DNA of 64,000 nt from assembly GCA_019748195.1 (NCBI GenBank), contig JAIEPW010000064.1, positions 39,529 through 103,528 of the forward strand, written 5' to 3'. The position numbers and the translations under genes are program-made. The stretch is from Bryobacteraceae bacterium (GTDB lineage Bacteria; Acidobacteriota; Terriglobia; Bryobacterales; Bryobacteraceae). This document shows positions 1-8,618 of the stretch, in pieces (the first letter of the stretch is position 1; every line of letters starts with the position of its first letter). The notes beneath the pieces are model-generated. The model saw only the letters and a program-made list of their open reading frames with translations, ran no database searches and had not been told where the DNA came from.

Positions 1-23
1 GGGTGGGCGCGAATGTCCGATCC

Positions 24-1073
24 ATGGCCTCCAACGATTTCGTTTCCGTCACCATAGTGACCTACAATAGCGGCCGTTTCATCAAACGGTGTCTCGAGAG
101 CGTTCTCGAGCAGAAATACCCGCGGATGGAAATCATTGTCATCGACAATGCCTCAACCGACGGGACGGGGGATATCCTGGAGCAATTCGCGGGACGCTGC
201 CGGGTTGTCTACAACGACGAGAACATCGGGTTTGCGGCGGCGCAAAACCAGGCCATCGAGCTCTCGCGCGGGAGCTGGGTGCTGACGCTGAATCCCGACG
301 TGCTTCTGCTGCCGAACTTCATTCAGGCGCTGGTGGACGCGGGGCAATTGGATCCCAAGGCGGGCACCGTGTGCGGCAAGCTGCTGACGATTCTGGCGAC
401 ATTCGACCTGCCGGAAAAGCAACTGGTGGATTCCACCGGCATTTACTTCACGCCCAACCTGCGGCATCTGGATCGCGGCAGCCAGGAAGTGGACAACGGC
501 CACTACCTGACGCATGAATACGTTTTCGGCGCCACCGCCGCGGCGGCGCTGTACCGGCGCGCCATGATCGAGGACATCGCGGTGCAGGGCGAGTTCTTCG
601 ATCCCGATTTCTTCGTCTACCGCGAGGACGCGGATGTCGCCTGGCGGGCGCAGCTTCTGGGCTGGCGCTGCGTTTACACTCCGCACGCTCGCGGATACCA
701 TGTGCGTAACGTGCTTCCGGGCAACCGGCGCGCGCTGCCGCCGGAAATCAACATGCACTCGGTGAAGAACCGCTTCCTGATGCGCATCAAGAACATGAGC
801 GGCGATCTGTACCGCCGCAACTGGTGGAGCATCACGGCGCGGGACATCGTGGTGCTGGGCGCTTGCATCCTGCACGAGCACACGTCGTTGAAGGCGTTCT
901 GGTATCTGGCGAAGAACTGGAGGCGCGTGCTGGAGAAACGCCGCGAGATCATGAATCGCCGGCGCGTCACCGACGAGTACATCGCCGGCTGGTTCTCTTA
1001 TGAGCCGGTAAGCCGTCCCGCTCCCAAGGCGAGCGCTCGCGTGCTGGCGAAGTCCCGTGCCGCCCGCGGCTAA
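24..1073 (+). CDS. Family 2 glycosyltransferase (rhamnosyltransferase-like)
   Basis: Predicted to transfer a nucleotide-activated sugar onto a surface polysaccharide at the cytoplasmic face of the membrane. The GT-A fold is visible: the nucleotide-binding strand VTIVTYNSGR near residue 9, VIDNAST near 40, NPDV at about 90-93 as the DXD-equivalent metal site, and the acidic pair in YREDADVAWR near 201 as the likely catalytic base. I start at the ATG at 24; the frame is open to the window edge with a GTG at 3, but the fold begins directly after the ATG. The 349-residue length is normal for the family. The last 17 bases overlap the start of the next glycosyltransferase, so the two are probably co-translated. 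The acceptor and sugar cannot be read from sequence. Confidence 0.88.
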   Translation: MASNDFVSVTIVTYNSGRFIKRCLESVLEQKYPRMEIIVIDNASTDGTGDILEQFAGRCRVVYNDENIGFAAAQNQAIELSRGSWVLTLNPDVLLLPNFIQALVDAGQLDPKAGTVCGKLLTILATFDLPEKQLVDSTGIYFTPNLRHLDRGSQEVDNGHYLTHEYVFGATAAAALYRRAMIEDIAVQGEFFDPDFFVYREDADVAWRAQLLGWRCVYTPHARGYHVRNVLPGNRRALPPEINMHSVKNRFLMRIKNMSGDLYRRNWWSITARDIVVLGACILHEHTSLKAFWYLAKNWRRVLEKRREIMNRRRVTDEYIAGWFSYEPVSRPAPKASARVLAKSRAARG

Positions 1074-2166
1074 GCCGCCCTTGCGGATCGCGATTCTGGG
1101 AACCCGGGGCATTCCCGCCCGTTACGGCGGTTTCGAAACCTTCGCCGAGGAACTGGGCGTCCGGCTGGCGGAGCGCGGCCACCGCGTCACCGTGTACTGC
1201 CGCGAATCGCATGACGAAACGGAGTATCGCGGCATGCGAAGGGTGACGCTGCCGACACTGCGTCACAAGTACACGGATACCATTGTTCACACGTTTCTTT
1301 CCACGCTGCATGTCCTGTTTCATCGCCAGGACGTGCTGCTGTACTGCAACGCCGCCAACGCGGTCTTCACCTGGATGCCGCGGCTGTTCGGCAAGCCGGT
1401 GGCGTTGAACGTCGACGGGCTGGAGCGGAATCGGAAGAAGTGGAATCGCGCGGCGAAGACGTGGTACCGCGTGTCGGAGAAGTTGTCCACCTGGTTTCCG
1501 AACGTGATCGTCACCGACGCGCGGCAGATTCAGGAGTATTATCGCGAGACCTATGCTGCGGGCTCGGTGATGATCCCCTATGGCGCGGAGTTGGGGAAGC
1601 TCGATAGCGATGGCCAGGTGCGCGCGCTGGGGCTGGAGCGCGGGCGGTACTTCCTCTACGTCAGCCGGATGGAGCCGGAGAACAACGCGCTGCTGGTGCG
1701 GGAGGCATTCGAAAAGGTGGACACCACCTTGAAACTGGCGCTGATCGGCGATGCGCCGTACGCGCAAGAGTACATCGCGCGGGTCCGCGACACCCGCGAT
1801 CCGCGGATCGTGATGCCGGGCGCGGTTTACGGGCAGGGCTACCGCGAGCTGGGCTCGCACTGCTTTGCTTATATCCATGCGACCGAGGTCGGCGGCACGC
1901 ATCCGGCGCTGATCGAGGCCATGGGCCGCGGCGCGTTGACGCTGTATCTCGACACGCCGGAGAACGCGGAGGTGGCGGGCGAGGCGGGGATCGCGTTCAC
2001 GCCTCACAACCTGGTGGAACGCCTGCGGGAGGTGTTGGAGATGAGCGAAGCCGAACGGGGCCGGCTACGGCGACTCGCGGAGGCTCATGTGCGTGAGCGG
2101 TATAGCTGGCAGGCGGTTACCGATGCTTATGAACGGGTGTTCGCGGCGCTGGCCGCGGCGCGCTAG
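1057..2166 (+). CDS. Glycosyltransferase with DUF1972 N-terminus (GT4-like)
   Basis: A 369-residue GT-B-fold transferase. The N-terminus has the IAILGTRGIPARYGGFET signature of the DUF1972/rhamnosyltransferase group, and the C-terminal half has the donor-site pattern HPALIEAMGRG near residue 285. It starts with GTG inside the 3' end of the preceding GT2 gene (17-base overlap), which implies a polysaccharide operon that begins upstream of this window. Related proteins build O-antigen or exopolysaccharide repeat units; the exact linkage is not readable. No terminator with a T-tract follows the stop. Confidence 0.85.
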   Translation: MPPAAKPPLRIAILGTRGIPARYGGFETFAEELGVRLAERGHRVTVYCRESHDETEYRGMRRVTLPTLRHKYTDTIVHTFLSTLHVLFHRQDVLLYCNAANAVFTWMPRLFGKPVALNVDGLERNRKKWNRAAKTWYRVSEKLSTWFPNVIVTDARQIQEYYRETYAAGSVMIPYGAELGKLDSDGQVRALGLERGRYFLYVSRMEPENNALLVREAFEKVDTTLKLALIGDAPYAQEYIARVRDTRDPRIVMPGAVYGQGYRELGSHCFAYIHATEVGGTHPALIEAMGRGALTLYLDTPENAEVAGEAGIAFTPHNLVERLREVLEMSEAERGRLRRLAEAHVRERYSWQAVTDAYERVFAALAAAR

Positions 2167-2243
2167 CGCAACCGGCGCAGCAGCACGATTCCGACCAGCG
2201 AAGCCGCGCTCATCAGCGATGCCAATTGTTCCAGCGTCAACAT
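2163..2243 (-). other. Orphan tail resembling a PEP-CTERM sorting signal
   Basis: The minus strand encodes a 26-residue hydrophobic stretch ending LLRRLR and a stop. The same frame runs open upstream to about 2324 with a proline-rich LPDPPPGR before it. Proline-rich linker, one membrane helix and a terminal arginine cluster is the layout of a PEP-CTERM tail, but there is no PEP triplet and no protein body in front. It may be the remnant of an exported protein gene or chance. The rest of 2167-2367 shows only GC-rich inverted repeats and no convincing gene. Confidence 0.2.
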
Positions 2244-2367
2244 ACTTCCGATGGTGCGGCCCGGCGGCGGATCCGGTAAGAGCCTTTCGGTTCCGGTACC
2301 GGCGGCGCCGGCGCCGTCCCGGTTCTAGGCGAATCCGGCCAGGACCGCGCCGGAGTATGCGATTCTG

Positions 2368-3516
2368 ATGCGAATGGACCCCTTTCTCGCACACGCACGC
2401 AAGCAGCAGAAGGAGATCGAAAGCTGGATTCAGGAACTGGTGGAGTGCGAATCCCCCAGCACGGACGCCGCGGCGGTGAACCGCTTCGTGGATCTGCTGG
2501 CGTCCAAGCTGGACGGCGTGGCGCGGGTGAAGACGTTCCCCGGAGGAACCTTCGGCCGCCATATGCGGTGCGAGTTCCTCCTGAACGGCGCGAAGAAGAA
2601 GGACGGCCAGATTCTGGCCCTGGGCCATTCCGACACGGTGTACCCGCTGGGCATCCTGCCCTCCATGCCCTTCCGCAAGTCGAAAGGCCGATTGTGGGGA
2701 CCCGGAACCCTGGACATGAAGGGGGGCCTGGTGCTGTTCATCTTCGCCATGCGAATTCTGCGCGATCTGGACATCCCGGCGCGGCGGAAGGTGGTGCTGC
2801 AGATCAACAGCGACGAGGAAGTGGGCAGCGATTCCTCGCGCGCGCTGACGGAAGAGGCGGCGCGCCAGAGCATCGCCGTGCTGGTGCTGGAGCCCGGCAC
2901 CGGGCTGAGCGGCAAGGCCAAGACCGCGCGCAAGGGCGTAGGCGACTACGAGTTGACGGTGCGCGGCGTGGCGTCGCACGCCGGCGTGGACTTCGCGGCG
3001 GGCGCGAACGCCGTGGTGGAGCTGGCGCGCCAGCTCGATCGTGTTGCCGGCTTCACGCGCTTGGAGAAGGGCATCACGGTGAGCCCGGGCGTGGTGCGCG
3101 GCGGCACGCGCAGCAACGTGGTGCCGGCGGAGGCGTACGCGCACATCGACATCCGCGTGCCCACGATGAAGGACGGCGCGTGGTTGGAAAAGCAGTTCCG
3201 GGGGTTGAAGCCGTTGGATCCACGCTGTTCGCTGGAGCTCACCGGCGGATTGAACCGCCCGCCGATGGAGCGGTCGGCGGGCGTGCGGAAGCTGTTCGCG
3301 CTGGCGCGGAACGCCGCCGCGGAGTTGGGCGTGGACCTGGAGGAGTCGGCGACGGGCGGCGGGTCGGACGGGAACTTCACCGCGGCGCTGGGCGTTCCGA
3401 CGCTGGATGGCTTGGGCGCCGTGGGCGAAGGGGCTCACACGCCGGGGGAGAGCATTCTGGTAGACCGGATCGCGGACCGGACGGCGTTGCTGGCGAAGCT
3501 GGTGGCGAGGATCTGA
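2368..3516 (+). CDS. M20 family metallopeptidase (carboxypeptidase G2-like)
   Basis: A 382-residue zinc aminoacylase/carboxypeptidase that should cleave C-terminal glutamate or another N-acyl amino acid. The di-zinc ligands are in place: H87 and D89 in GHSDTV, D116 in LDMKGG, the catalytic acidic pair DEE at 149-151, E175 in LEPG, and a final histidine in GAHTPGE near 360. The dimerisation domain is inserted at about 185-300. No signal peptide is visible, so a cytoplasmic enzyme is more likely than a secreted one. ATG codons at 2368 and 2374 are both possible starts. The substrate is not predictable within the CPG2-like group. Confidence 0.88.
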   Translation: MRMDPFLAHARKQQKEIESWIQELVECESPSTDAAAVNRFVDLLASKLDGVARVKTFPGGTFGRHMRCEFLLNGAKKKDGQILALGHSDTVYPLGILPSMPFRKSKGRLWGPGTLDMKGGLVLFIFAMRILRDLDIPARRKVVLQINSDEEVGSDSSRALTEEAARQSIAVLVLEPGTGLSGKAKTARKGVGDYELTVRGVASHAGVDFAAGANAVVELARQLDRVAGFTRLEKGITVSPGVVRGGTRSNVVPAEAYAHIDIRVPTMKDGAWLEKQFRGLKPLDPRCSLELTGGLNRPPMERSAGVRKLFALARNAAAELGVDLEESATGGGSDGNFTAALGVPTLDGLGAVGEGAHTPGESILVDRIADRTALLAKLVARI

Positions 3517-3518
3517 AC

Positions 3519-3911
3519 ATGAAGACCATGCGCCGGTCGGTCCATCCCGGCCCCTTCCTGCGAACGGAGATCAGCGAAGGCCATGGCCTTTTAATCACAG
3601 AAACGGCAGGGATACTGGGCTTGTCTCGCCGCCGCCTTTCCGCTCTCCTGAACGCCAAGGCAGCCCAGCACGGCGACATGGCCCTGCGATTTGAAAAAGC
3701 TATTGGCGTCGACATGGACACCTTGATCCGAATGCAGGGCTCGTACGACATTGCCAGCACGCGCAATCGGGCCAAGTGGATTCAGGTGAGACATTACCGG
3801 CCGCCGACGGCCGGTGTAAGAAGGGAAGGCATCCCTCGCGACGGTCAGCGCGTCAGACTTGGTGAAGACGGCCTTGGCAAGGGCGGAGGCGAGGTTCTAA
3901 GCTTGACTTAG
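3519..3911 (+). CDS. HigA-type HTH antitoxin/regulator, orphan
   Basis: A 130-residue protein. Residues 1-95 match the HigA/VapI antitoxin pattern: SVHPGPFLRTE at the N-terminus, an XRE-type helix-turn-helix around ETAGILGLSRRRLSALLN, then MALRFEKAIGV and MQGSYDIA. Antitoxins of this type usually follow a HigB RNase gene, but the gene upstream is a complete M20 peptidase, so no cognate toxin is present. The 35-residue tail after RHYRP is low-complexity and longer than usual; it begins over a 7-bp GC hairpin (3797-3814), so a shifted end is possible. It lies 15 bases before an ATPase gene and probably regulates or travels with that module. Base composition is less GC-rich than the flanks. Confidence 0.7.
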   Translation: MKTMRRSVHPGPFLRTEISEGHGLLITETAGILGLSRRRLSALLNAKAAQHGDMALRFEKAIGVDMDTLIRMQGSYDIASTRNRAKWIQVRHYRPPTAGVRREGIPRDGQRVRLGEDGLGKGGGEVLSLT

Positions 3912-3926
3912 ACAAAGGTTCTCCAA

Positions 3927-5078
3927 GTGCGGCACTTCACCCGATTATCAGTCACGGGTTTTCGGAGGCTCTCGAGCATCGAGGTAGAACTCCGGGACCT
4001 TGCGGTCCTGATCGGGGCGAACGGATCCGGCAAGTCCTCAATCTTGGACGTGCTGTCTCTTCTGTCCAGATCAGCCAAAGGAGAACTCGCAAAAACCCTG
4101 CAGGAACATGGAGGTTTGCTGAACATCCTCACCGCGGGTTCCGGCGAACGACTAAATTTCGACATCACCTGCAGCGCTGGGAATGACGACGAGCTTGAAT
4201 ATCTGCTATCGATCGCACCCGCGATGGGCGGCGCCGGACATGAAGTAAGTACCGAGTGGCTTCGCGGTCCGATATTAGGGATGCGCGTGATACGACGCAA
4301 CAATCGTGTGCAGTATCCACGAGACGGTGTGGAGCATTTGAACGACGACGAAATCCAAATGGCTTTTTGGAAGCTGGACCTTCAGGAAACAGCGTTGTCC
4401 CAGGTACCGAGGAATCATCTCCAAGCGGAGCAGTTTCGCAGCACGCTCGCTTCCAGTGCTCATTACCATGACTTGGACGTAAGCGCTCGATCCCCAGTCC
4501 GATTGCCGCAGATGTTGAGGCCGGGATTTCTGCCCGGACCGCAAGCTGAAGATCTTGTCTCCTGTCTATTCAACCTGAGGGAGTCTCACCAACAGCGATT
4601 CGAGGCCCTGCAGAATGCCGTTCGAGCAGGGTTTCCGCAGTTTGAACGCTTCGAATTCGTTAGCGTTAGCGCGGGGACCATAGCCCTGGGTTGGAAGGAG
4701 CACCAGTACTCGCGTTCTCTGTTCATGAATCAACTCTCAGGGGGAACCCTGCGGTTCCTCTGGCTGGCTACGATCCTTTTGAGCCCCGATCTCCCGGCGT
4801 TGACCCTCATCGACGAACCGGAGGTCAGCCTGCATCCCGAGCTGCTAAGTATTGTCGCCGACCTTTTGAGGGACGCGGCAGAGCGGAGCCAGGTCATTGT
4901 GGCCACCCATTCGGACCGGCTCGTTCGTTTCCTTAAGCCCGAAGAAGTGATCACGGTGGACTTGGAGGAGGGAAGTGCTTCGCTTCGCTGGGCGGATACG
5001 CTCGACCTGAATGAGTGGTTGACGGATTACACGCTGGACGAACTGTGGATGGGCGGCCATTTGGGCGGGCGGTCTTGA
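3927..5078 (+). CDS. AAA/ABC-type ATPase, OLD/AAA15-like
   Basis: A 383-residue SMC/RecF-like ATPase. It has Walker A GANGSGKSS at 30-38, an ABC signature-like LSGGTLRF near 270, Walker B LTLIDEPEVSLHPE near 295, and the switch histidine in ATHSDRL near 330. This is the ATPase half of two-gene systems in which the partner carries a Toprim-like domain; the next gene, DUF4276, fits. The start is GTG with AAAGG about nine bases upstream. Its stop overlaps the downstream start as TTGA, so the proteins are probably made in fixed ratio. It has no nuclease domain of its own. A role in phage defence is inferred from family context, not shown. Confidence 0.82.
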   Translation: MRHFTRLSVTGFRRLSSIEVELRDLAVLIGANGSGKSSILDVLSLLSRSAKGELAKTLQEHGGLLNILTAGSGERLNFDITCSAGNDDELEYLLSIAPAMGGAGHEVSTEWLRGPILGMRVIRRNNRVQYPRDGVEHLNDDEIQMAFWKLDLQETALSQVPRNHLQAEQFRSTLASSAHYHDLDVSARSPVRLPQMLRPGFLPGPQAEDLVSCLFNLRESHQQRFEALQNAVRAGFPQFERFEFVSVSAGTIALGWKEHQYSRSLFMNQLSGGTLRFLWLATILLSPDLPALTLIDEPEVSLHPELLSIVADLLRDAAERSQVIVATHSDRLVRFLKPEEVITVDLEEGSASLRWADTLDLNEWLTDYTLDELWMGGHLGGRS

Positions 5079-5677
5079 AGATCGCGTGGATCGTAGAGGG
5101 AAAAACAGAAAAGGCGCTGAAGCCGCCACTGATCGCGTTCCTGGAATCGCGCTTGAAAGGTTCCATGCCCAGGCTCGATGTCCGGTCCGAGAACGGGCTG
5201 GTGCCGAAGGAAGCAAGGCTGAAGCGGCTTGTGGAAGGGTTGCTCCAACAGGGCTACGGCGCAGTCATCGCGCTGACTGACGTCTATACCGGGCAACGCA
5301 GCTTCGCGGACGCGGCCGATGCCAAGTCAAAGCTTAACGGCTGGGTTGGCGCTAATCCAAAGTTCCACGCTCACGCGGCGCAGTTCGAATTCGAAGCCTG
5401 GCTTCTTCCTTACTGGCCCAGGATTCAGAAACAAGCCGGGAGCAGCCGCAAGCCACCCAGTGGCAACCCGGAGAACGTGAATCATCACAAACCGCCGAGC
5501 AAGTTGCTCGAAGAGGTCTTTCGGACGGGCAACCCGGGACGACGGTATCTTAAGACGATCGATTCCATCGCGATCCTGCGGGATCAGGACATATCGCTTG
5601 CTGCCGCCGAATGCACTGAACTTAAGGCGTTTTTGAATACCATCCTGACGGTTTGCGGTGCGCAGCCGCTGCCGTAG
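5075..5677 (+). CDS. DUF4276 family protein, Toprim-like partner of the ATPase
   Basis: A 200-residue protein reading from a TTG at 5075 that overlaps the ATPase stop. A start further upstream would lie wholly inside the ATPase gene. The N-terminal IVEGKTEK gives the glutamate motif of Toprim-like domains, and ALTDVYTGQ near residue 68 could supply the acidic metal site. FEFEAWLLPYW near 108 is typical of DUF4276. In the family it accompanies OLD/AAA15 ATPases and is thought to be the effector, possibly a nuclease. The C-terminus is convergent with glmS, with no gap. Chemistry and target are inferred only. Confidence 0.72.
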   Translation: MKIAWIVEGKTEKALKPPLIAFLESRLKGSMPRLDVRSENGLVPKEARLKRLVEGLLQQGYGAVIALTDVYTGQRSFADAADAKSKLNGWVGANPKFHAHAAQFEFEAWLLPYWPRIQKQAGSSRKPPSGNPENVNHHKPPSKLLEEVFRTGNPGRRYLKTIDSIAILRDQDISLAAAECTELKAFLNTILTVCGAQPLP

Positions 5678-7531
5678 CTACTCCACCGTCACGCTCTTCG
5701 CCAGGTTCCTCGGCTGATCCACATCGCATCCCCGCCGCACCGCGATGTGATACGCGAGCAACTGCAGCGGCACGATCTCCAGAATCGGCAGCAGCAGTTC
5801 ATTGGTCACCGGGATTTCGATGACGTGATCCGCCATGCGCTTGATTTCCTCGTCGCCTTCGTTGGCAAGGGCCACCACGATCCCCTCGCGAGCCTTCACT
5901 TCCTGAATATTGGACAGCGTTTTCTCGTACAGCAGCTTGCTCGATTCGCTGTTCGGGTCGTGCGTGGCCAGCACCACCACCGGAAGATTCTCATCGATCA
6001 GCGCATTGGGGCCGTGCTTCATCTCCCCCGCCGGATAGCCCTCGGCGTGAATGTAGGAGATCTCCTTCAGCTTCAACGCGCCTTCCAGCGCGATCGGGAA
6101 ATGAATGCCCCGCCCCAGGTACAGGAAATCCGCCGCGCGGAACAGCTTGCGCGTCAGGTCGTCGTAAACCGCCTCATGCCGCAGCAGCGTCTCCAGCTTG
6201 CCGGGAAGCTCCGCAAGCTCCTGCACCAGCCTCCGCGATTCCTCCGCCGACAGCACGCCGCGAGCCTGGCCCAGGTACATCGCCAGAATGAACAGCGCCG
6301 TCAACTGCGCCGTGAACGCCTTGGTGGACGCCACGCCGATTTCCGGACCGGCGTGCGTGATTATGGTTCCCGCGGCTTCGCGCGTGATCATGGAACCCAC
6401 TACGTTGCAGATCGCCAGCGATTTCGAGCCCTTTTGCTTGGCCTCCCGCTGCGCCGCCAGCGTATCCGCGGTCTCGCCCGACTGCGAGATCACGATGGTC
6501 AGCGTTTCCTTGCCCAGAATCGGATCGCGATACCGAAATTCGCTGCCATAATCGACTTCGACGGGGATACGGGCCAGGCGCTCGATCATGAACTTGCCCG
6601 CCAGCCCCGCATGCCAGCTCGTTCCGCACGCCACGATCTTCACGTTGGTGAATTGCTCGAAGTCCTTCGGCCGGATGTCCATCTCATCCAGGAACACGCG
6701 GCCCGATTCCTGGCCCACGCGCCCCAGCATGGTGTCGCGGACGGCCCGCGGCTGCTCAAAGATCTCCTTGAGCATGAAATGCTTGTAGCCGCCCTTTTCG
6801 GCCATGATGGGATCCCACAGAATGTGGGTCACCTGCCGCTTCACGGGGCGGCCCTCGAAATCCATCAGCCGGACGCCTTCGGGCGTCAGAACCGCGACGT
6901 CGCCGTCGTTCAGGAAGAACATGTCGCGGGTGTGATTCAGGATCGCCGGAACGTCGCTGGCGACAAAGTACTCGCTCTCGCCCAAGCCGATCACCACCGG
7001 CGGACCCTGCCGCACGGCGACAATCTTGCGCGGGTCCTGCTTGGAAATGATGGCGAGCGCGAACACCCCGCGCAGTTCCCGCACGGCGTCCCGCACGGCG
7101 CGCTCCAGGTTGCCGTCGAAATACTTTTCCACCAGGTGCGCGACGATCTCGGTATCGGTTTCGCTCGCGAACTTGTGGCCCTCGGATTCCAACTGGCGTT
7201 TCAGCGTCAGGTAGTTTTCGATGATCCCGTTGTGGACCACCACGATGTTGCCGCTGCCGTCGCGATGGGGATGGGCATTCTCCTCGGTGGGACGGCCGTG
7301 GGTTGCCCAGCGGGTATGTCCGATTCCGTACCCGCCGCCGGTCGGCGACAGACGCAGCGTCTCTTCCAGGTTCCTCAGCTTGCCGGAAGCGCGCCGGACC
7401 GCCAGGTCTCCCGACTCTTCCAGAACCGCGATTCCAGCCGAGTCATAGCCGCGGTATTCCAGCCGCCGCAGACCGTCCACGATGATCGGGACCGCCTGCT
7501 TTTCCCCGATGTAGCCGACAATGCCGCACAT
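5678..7531 (-). CDS. glmS: Glutamine--fructose-6-phosphate aminotransferase (isomerising)
   Basis: A 617-residue enzyme that makes glucosamine-6-phosphate from fructose-6-phosphate and glutamine, the entry to peptidoglycan and LPS amino sugars. The N-terminal Ntn glutaminase domain begins MCGIVGYIG, with Cys2 as nucleophile after methionine removal. Two SIS domains follow at about 290-430 and 460-600, with SQSGETADT and STKAFTAQ in the first. It ends with the conserved [11 protein letters not shown]. The start sits 15 bases after the purS stop, so purS and glmS are likely co-transcribed. No glmS-ribozyme sequence is visible upstream, as expected when purS sits directly in front. Confidence 0.97.
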   Translation of the reverse strand: MCGIVGYIGEKQAVPIIVDGLRRLEYRGYDSAGIAVLEESGDLAVRRASGKLRNLEETLRLSPTGGGYGIGHTRWATHGRPTEENAHPHRDGSGNIVVVHNGIIENYLTLKRQLESEGHKFASETDTEIVAHLVEKYFDGNLERAVRDAVRELRGVFALAIISKQDPRKIVAVRQGPPVVIGLGESEYFVASDVPAILNHTRDMFFLNDGDVAVLTPEGVRLMDFEGRPVKRQVTHILWDPIMAEKGGYKHFMLKEIFEQPRAVRDTMLGRVGQESGRVFLDEMDIRPKDFEQFTNVKIVACGTSWHAGLAGKFMIERLARIPVEVDYGSEFRYRDPILGKETLTIVISQSGETADTLAAQREAKQKGSKSLAICNVVGSMITREAAGTIITHAGPEIGVASTKAFTAQLTALFILAMYLGQARGVLSAEESRRLVQELAELPGKLETLLRHEAVYDDLTRKLFRAADFLYLGRGIHFPIALEGALKLKEISYIHAEGYPAGEMKHGPNALIDENLPVVVLATHDPNSESSKLLYEKTLSNIQEVKAREGIVVALANEGDEEIKRMADHVIEIPVTNELLLPILEIVPLQLLAYHIAVRRGCDVDQPRNLAKSVTVE

Positions 7532-7546
7532 AATAGTTAAATCGTC

Positions 7547-7801
7547 CTAAGTAGCCAGAAACTCCACCCGGTAGTCTTCAATCACCGGATTCGTAAGCAC
7601 TTCCCGCGCGATCTGGTCCAGCTCGCGGGCGGCGTCGTCGCGGTCGGCAGCCTTCAGCTCGATCTCGAAGAACTTGCCCTGGCGCACCCCGGAAACCGAC
7701 GGATGGCCGAGACCGTGCAACGCTCTCTGGATCGTCTGCCCTTGCGGATCGAGGACCGTGGGCTTGAAGGAAACGTAGACGCGCGCTTTCACAGCTTCCA
7801 T
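7547..7801 (-). CDS. purS: Phosphoribosylformylglycinamidine synthase subunit PurS
   Basis: An 84-residue small subunit of the three-part PurSQL complex that converts FGAR to FGAM in purine synthesis. The sequence has the expected KARVYVSFKPTVLDPQGQTI start, the VRQGKFFEIEL strand and the NPVIEDYRVEF end. PurS dimers bridge PurL and PurQ; neither is in this window, so the rest of the complex lies elsewhere. It precedes glmS on the same strand by 15 bases. Confidence 0.95.
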   Translation of the reverse strand: MEAVKARVYVSFKPTVLDPQGQTIQRALHGLGHPSVSGVRQGKFFEIELKAADRDDAARELDQIAREVLTNPVIEDYRVEFLAT

Positions 7802-7831
7802 TATAGAGGCGGGTGGCGGCTGAACTGTTGC

Positions 7832-8536
7832 TCAGGGGATGATCTCGAATTCCACGGTGAGGCGGACCTCCAGTCTCACCGCTCCGTCGCCGGTTCTCAA
7901 TAGTGGAAGCAGTTGAAGCAGGTTGTTCAAATCCGGAAGAGCGGGAGCCGCCCCGACGCCGCCCACCCCCGCCTCGACCACCGGCACTTCCTGCGCGAGA
8001 ACCACGCTGCCCAGCCGGAGCCCGAGCCCTTGGGCGATCGCCTCCGCCTTGGCTCGCGCCTTCTGGCCGGCCACACGGAGAGCCTGCGCCTTCACGGAAT
8101 CCTCATCGCGATAGCCGAGCGTCACCCCTGCGAGAGTTCCACCGGCGCGGATTCCGGCATCCACGACGCTGCCCAGCGCATTCAGGTCTCGGACGACAGC
8201 TTGAACGGTCGTCGTGGCGACATATGCAAGTTGAACGGGTGGGGGTGAGGGCCGTTGTGTCGCAAATGCCTGCGACAGCGTGTAGCCGATCACCCGGACT
8301 TCCGCGTTTCCGCCCAGAATGCGCCGCAGTTCGGTCATCAACCTTGAGGCGACGCTTGCATTTGATGTGGCGGCTTCGGACGCCGTTCGAGCCTCGGATT
8401 GCGCACTGAACACGATGCGAGCCTGGTCCGGCGAAGCGGTCGCGGAGCCCTCGCCGATGGAGCGGATCGTCCTGCGCGCGGGAAGCTGCTGGGCAGCCGA
8501 GACGGTTGCAATGAGAAGAAAAGCCAGGAGTCTCAT
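7832..8536 (-). CDS. SIMPL-domain (DUF541) secreted protein, copy 1
   Basis: A 234-residue exported protein. Residues 1-15 form a signal peptide (MRLLAFLLIATVSAAQ); the rest is one SIMPL/DUF541 domain with the typical ISVIGEGSATASPDQA-like entry strand, a long helix rich in alanine, and GQKARAKAEAIAQGLG near 155. These periplasmic or outer-membrane proteins are poorly understood; some relatives are linked to oxidative or envelope stress. It is the downstream member of a tandem pair with the gene at 8619-9305; the two share most of the core helix, so they arose by duplication. Confidence 0.85.
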   Translation of the reverse strand: MRLLAFLLIATVSAAQQLPARRTIRSIGEGSATASPDQARIVFSAQSEARTASEAATSNASVASRLMTELRRILGGNAEVRVIGYTLSQAFATQRPSPPPVQLAYVATTTVQAVVRDLNALGSVVDAGIRAGGTLAGVTLGYRDEDSVKAQALRVAGQKARAKAEAIAQGLGLRLGSVVLAQEVPVVEAGVGGVGAAPALPDLNNLLQLLPLLRTGDGAVRLEVRLTVEFEIIP

Positions 8537-8618
8537 GCCGAAAGACGATCACTTTCGGATATGCCACTCGCGGACAATTCACCCCAAAACGGCGAAACTT
8601 CTTAACAACCGCACCCGG

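Noticed and set aside
2087..2368. 93-residue plus-strand ORF after the second glycosyltransferase
   Set aside because: Overlaps the glycosyltransferase 3' end in another frame, low-complexity arginine-rich end, no ribosome-binding site.
5747..7540. 597-residue open frame antisense to glmS
   Set aside because: Arginine/histidine-rich shadow of a conserved gene, with no ribosome-binding site or recognisable domain; typical of high-GC codon bias.
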